Source: Anaerolineae bacterium
Lineage (GTDB): Bacteria; Chloroflexota; Anaerolineae; Anaerolineales; UBA4823
Assembly (NCBI GenBank): GCA_030622805.1
Contig: JAUXFR010000062.1
Span: 1 to 7,449 of the forward strand
Direction: 5' to 3'
DNA length: 7,449 nt
In this document: positions 5,220 through 7,449 of the stretch, piece after piece
Layout of the letters: every line of letters starts with the position of its first letter
How positions within the stretch are numbered: the stretch's first letter is position 1
Notes under the pieces: generated by a model
The model's input: the letters and a program-made list of their open reading frames with translations, nothing else
What the model was told of the DNA's origin: nothing
Database searches by the model: none
Made by a program: the position numbers and the translations under genes

Positions 5220-7449
5220 TTAACTAATTTCTCCTTCTCCCCGATCCCAAAATTGATCCAGGGATGTCGCTAATAGACGATATTTGGGCTGCTCTAAATC
5301 TGGATCTTCTTCGAACAGCAGCTTAGCGAATCGTCGAGCCTTTTCAATCAAACGCACATCGGTAAGACTGGCTAGTTGTAATTCTGCAAACCCAGACTGG
5401 CGAGTACCCAGGAATTCTCCAGGGCCGCGCTGCTCTAGATCCTTTTCAGCAAGCACAAAACCATCGTTTGTCTCAACCATCACTTGAAGGCGCTCATTTT
5501 CAACTGCATCGGGAGTATCTGGAACCAGCAAGCAAAACGAACGCTCTGACCTTCTACCGACACGACCACGCAGCTGGTGCAGTTGGGCTAATCCATAGCG
5601 GTTAGCACCTTCGATTAACATCACGCTCGCATTTGGCACGTCAACACCGACTTCAACAACAGTTGTTGAGACCAGAACATGAAAATCACCGTCACGAAAG
5701 CGAGTCATAACGCTTTCCTTTTCATCAGGTCTCAATCTTCCATGCAGCAAACCAATCTCCAGATCAGGGAATACATCTTTCTTGATGTACTCATATTCTT
5801 CAACAGCAGCCTTTGCCTGGCTGCTGTCACTCTCTTCGACTAATGGATAGATAATAAATGCCTGGCGACCCTGTTCAATTTGAGCGCGGATCAATGCATA
5901 AGCACGCTCAATCTCGAGAGGTGTCAGCAAATGAGTGCTCACAGGCAGACGCCCCGGCGGCATCTCATCCATCACCGAAATGTCCAGATCACCATAGACG
6001 GTCAACGCCAGGGAGCGTGGTATGGGGGTCGCTGTCATGACCAGCAGATGCGGATTTTCACCCTTCGTACGCAAGGCAGCTCGCTGCTTCACCCCGAAAC
6101 GGTGTTGTTCATCCACAATCACCAGCTGCAGGTCAGCGAAAGTGACTGGATCTTCAATCAACGCGTGCGTGCCAACCAACAGCCTGATCATACCATTCTG
6201 CAGCCCATCGCGTATCTCTTGTTTCTCTGATTCTGGTGTTGCTCCAATTAGCAGGCGAATCTCTCCATCCGCAAGGAGTGGATTGTTTTCCGAAGAGAGA
6301 AGTTGACGCAAATTCTTGAAGTGCTGCTCAGCAAGAATACTGGTTGGCGCCATGATGGCAGCCTGTACTCCGCTCTGCAATACCATCCCAATCGCCATAC
6401 CCGCTACGACCGTTTTGCCAGAACCAACATCGCCCTGCAGCAAGCGGGTCATTGGACTTCCTGAAGCCAGGTCTTGCTGGATTTCTCCCAGAGCTCGTCG
6501 TTGAGCACTGGTCAACGAATAAGGCAGGCAATCGATCTGCGCATCCAACCAGGAATCAGATACAAAAAATTGGCGGGCAGCACGCTCTTTCCAAAACCGT
6601 TTTTGTTTCAATACGCCCAACTGAAGCAAAAAAATCTCGTCGAATGACAGACGATGTCGGGCGGCTGCAAGGTCGTCCCAAGAATCTGGGAAATGAATCT
6701 GCTGCAGCGCTTTTTGCAGCTCCATCAGTTCGGCATTTTTCCGGAGGTCAGCAGGAAGCGGATCTATAATTCTGATTGCCCAGTAGGGCACGACCTGGTT
6801 CATCAACCGACGCAGCCTGCGCTGCGTCATTTTCGCAGTCAATGGATATACCGGCACGATCCGTTGGGTGTTAATCTGAGCCTGTTCCAGAAGCTCCCAT
6901 TCCGGATTGTTCATCACAAGACGACCCAGGTATTGCTCCACCTTGCCAGATACTGATATTTGAGCCCCCTTCCGTAGACGTTTTGCGATAAACATCTGGT
7001 TGAACCAGTTGATCTTTAACGCTCCGCTTCCATCGGAAAGGATGACTTCTACCATCTGAGAACGACCACTACGCAGTTTGCGTATCCCGACATTCTTCAC
7101 GGTACCGATAACGGTCAATTCCTCGCCGTAGGCTAAACGGTTGATTGGTTTCAGGAGGGAGTAATCCTCATAGCGCCTGGGAAAATAATATAGCATATCA
7201 CGCAGCGATCGAATACCGAGGCGTTCCAATGTCCTGGAATTACTGGGACCGACCCCCGGGAGCACAGTCACAGGTGCATCTAATGCCACTGGTTCTGTCG
7301 CAACCGGTTCAACAGCACTTCTACGGCTTTGCGAGGTCTTCTCCGATACAGGCACCCCAGCCGCATCTCCTGCGGGTTTATTTGCAAGGTCATCAGCGTC
7401 CGGAATCTGCTCTGGTTTTTCTTCAGAGGCTTTCAGCTCTTGACGATCA
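5220..7449 (-). CDS. recG: ATP-dependent DNA helicase RecG, 5' end beyond the window
   Basis: RecG is a double-stranded DNA translocase that remodels stalled replication forks and Holliday junctions. 742 residues are visible. A GTG at 7355 could serve as a start, but the frame stays open to the window edge. The extra residues, rich in Glu, Asp, Ala and Pro, look like a linker, so the true start is probably outside. Numbered from that GTG: wedge region from LPGVGP (32-37) through an OB-fold (about 78-160); Walker A GDVGSGKT at 308-315; DEQH box at 415-418; motif III TATPIPRSL at 441-449; HGRLRPDEKE near 538; VSTTVVEVGVDVP at 562-574; motif VI QLHQLRGRVGR at 591-601; and the RecG-specific TRG region RGPGEFLGTRQSG at 643-655. 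All helicase motifs are intact. The family usually has about 680-830 residues. coaD follows after 6 bases. Confidence 0.97.
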   Translation of the reverse strand, partial: DRQELKASEEKPEQIPDADDLANKPAGDAAGVPVSEKTSQSRRSAVEPVATEPVALDAPVTVLPGVGPSNSRTLERLGIRSLRDMLYYFPRRYEDYSLLKPINRLAYGEELTVIGTVKNVGIRKLRSGRSQMVEVILSDGSGALKINWFNQMFIAKRLRKGAQISVSGKVEQYLGRLVMNNPEWELLEQAQINTQRIVPVYPLTAKMTQRRLRRLMNQVVPYWAIRIIDPLPADLRKNAELMELQKALQQIHFPDSWDDLAAARHRLSFDEIFLLQLGVLKQKRFWKERAARQFFVSDSWLDAQIDCLPYSLTSAQRRALGEIQQDLASGSPMTRLLQGDVGSGKTVVAGMAIGMVLQSGVQAAIMAPTSILAEQHFKNLRQLLSSENNPLLADGEIRLLIGATPESEKQEIRDGLQNGMIRLLVGTHALIEDPVTFADLQLVIVDEQHRFGVKQRAALRTKGENPHLLVMTATPIPRSLALTVYGDLDISVMDEMPPGRLPVSTHLLTPLEIERAYALIRAQIEQGRQAFIIYPLVEESDSSQAKAAVEEYEYIKKDVFPDLEIGLLHGRLRPDEKESVMTRFRDGDFHVLVSTTVVEVGVDVPNASVMLIEGANRYGLAQLHQLRGRVGRRSERSFCLLVPDTPDAVENERLQVMVETNDGFVLAEKDLEQRGPGEFLGTRQSGFAELQLASLTDVRLIEKARRFAKLLFEEDPDLEQPKYRLLATSLDQFWDRGEGEIS

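Overview
The window looks like chromosomal housekeeping DNA from a bacterium of the phylum Chloroflexota, most likely class Anaerolineae. That assignment is by recall, not a database search. It rests on four things: a short YidC with no large N-terminal periplasmic domain; a RecG with a long low-complexity segment ahead of its wedge domain; a CoaD with the HYGH form of the nucleotidyltransferase motif; and a coiled-coil protein gene directly after coaD. Base composition looks balanced, with more AT-rich gaps between genes. All nine genes lie on the minus strand, and the plus-strand open frames are antisense shadows. I see no tRNA, rRNA, CRISPR array, insertion sequence or phage gene. No gene-free stretch exceeds 300 bases.

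Reading in the direction of transcription (high to low coordinates), the first block is recG (its 5' end lies outside the window), coaD 6 bases after it, and, after a gap of about 230 bases with its own likely promoter, a 154-residue coiled-coil protein of unknown function. This block covers stalled-fork and recombination repair and coenzyme A synthesis. The gene rsmD, often found between recG and coaD, is absent here.

The second block is folD alone, for one-carbon folate metabolism. It has a good sigma-70-type promoter (TTGCCA, 17 bases, GATAAT) and a strong ribosome binding site.

The third block is the conserved rpmH-rnpA-yidD-yidC cluster: ribosomal protein L34, the RNase P protein and the membrane insertion machinery. 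A perfect TATAAT box lies about 100 bases ahead of rpmH. The cluster carries an extra gene between yidD and yidC, for an eight-bladed beta-propeller lipoprotein. yidC runs off the low-coordinate end of the window. rpmH (55 codons) is short and easily missed, rnpA starts with TTG, and yidD overlaps rnpA by 11 bases and carries an unusual polar N-terminal extension of about 65 residues.

I found no clearly new system. The points most worth a second look are the propeller lipoprotein inside the YidC/YidD cluster, the YidD extension, the coiled-coil protein beside coaD, and the extended L34 tail.
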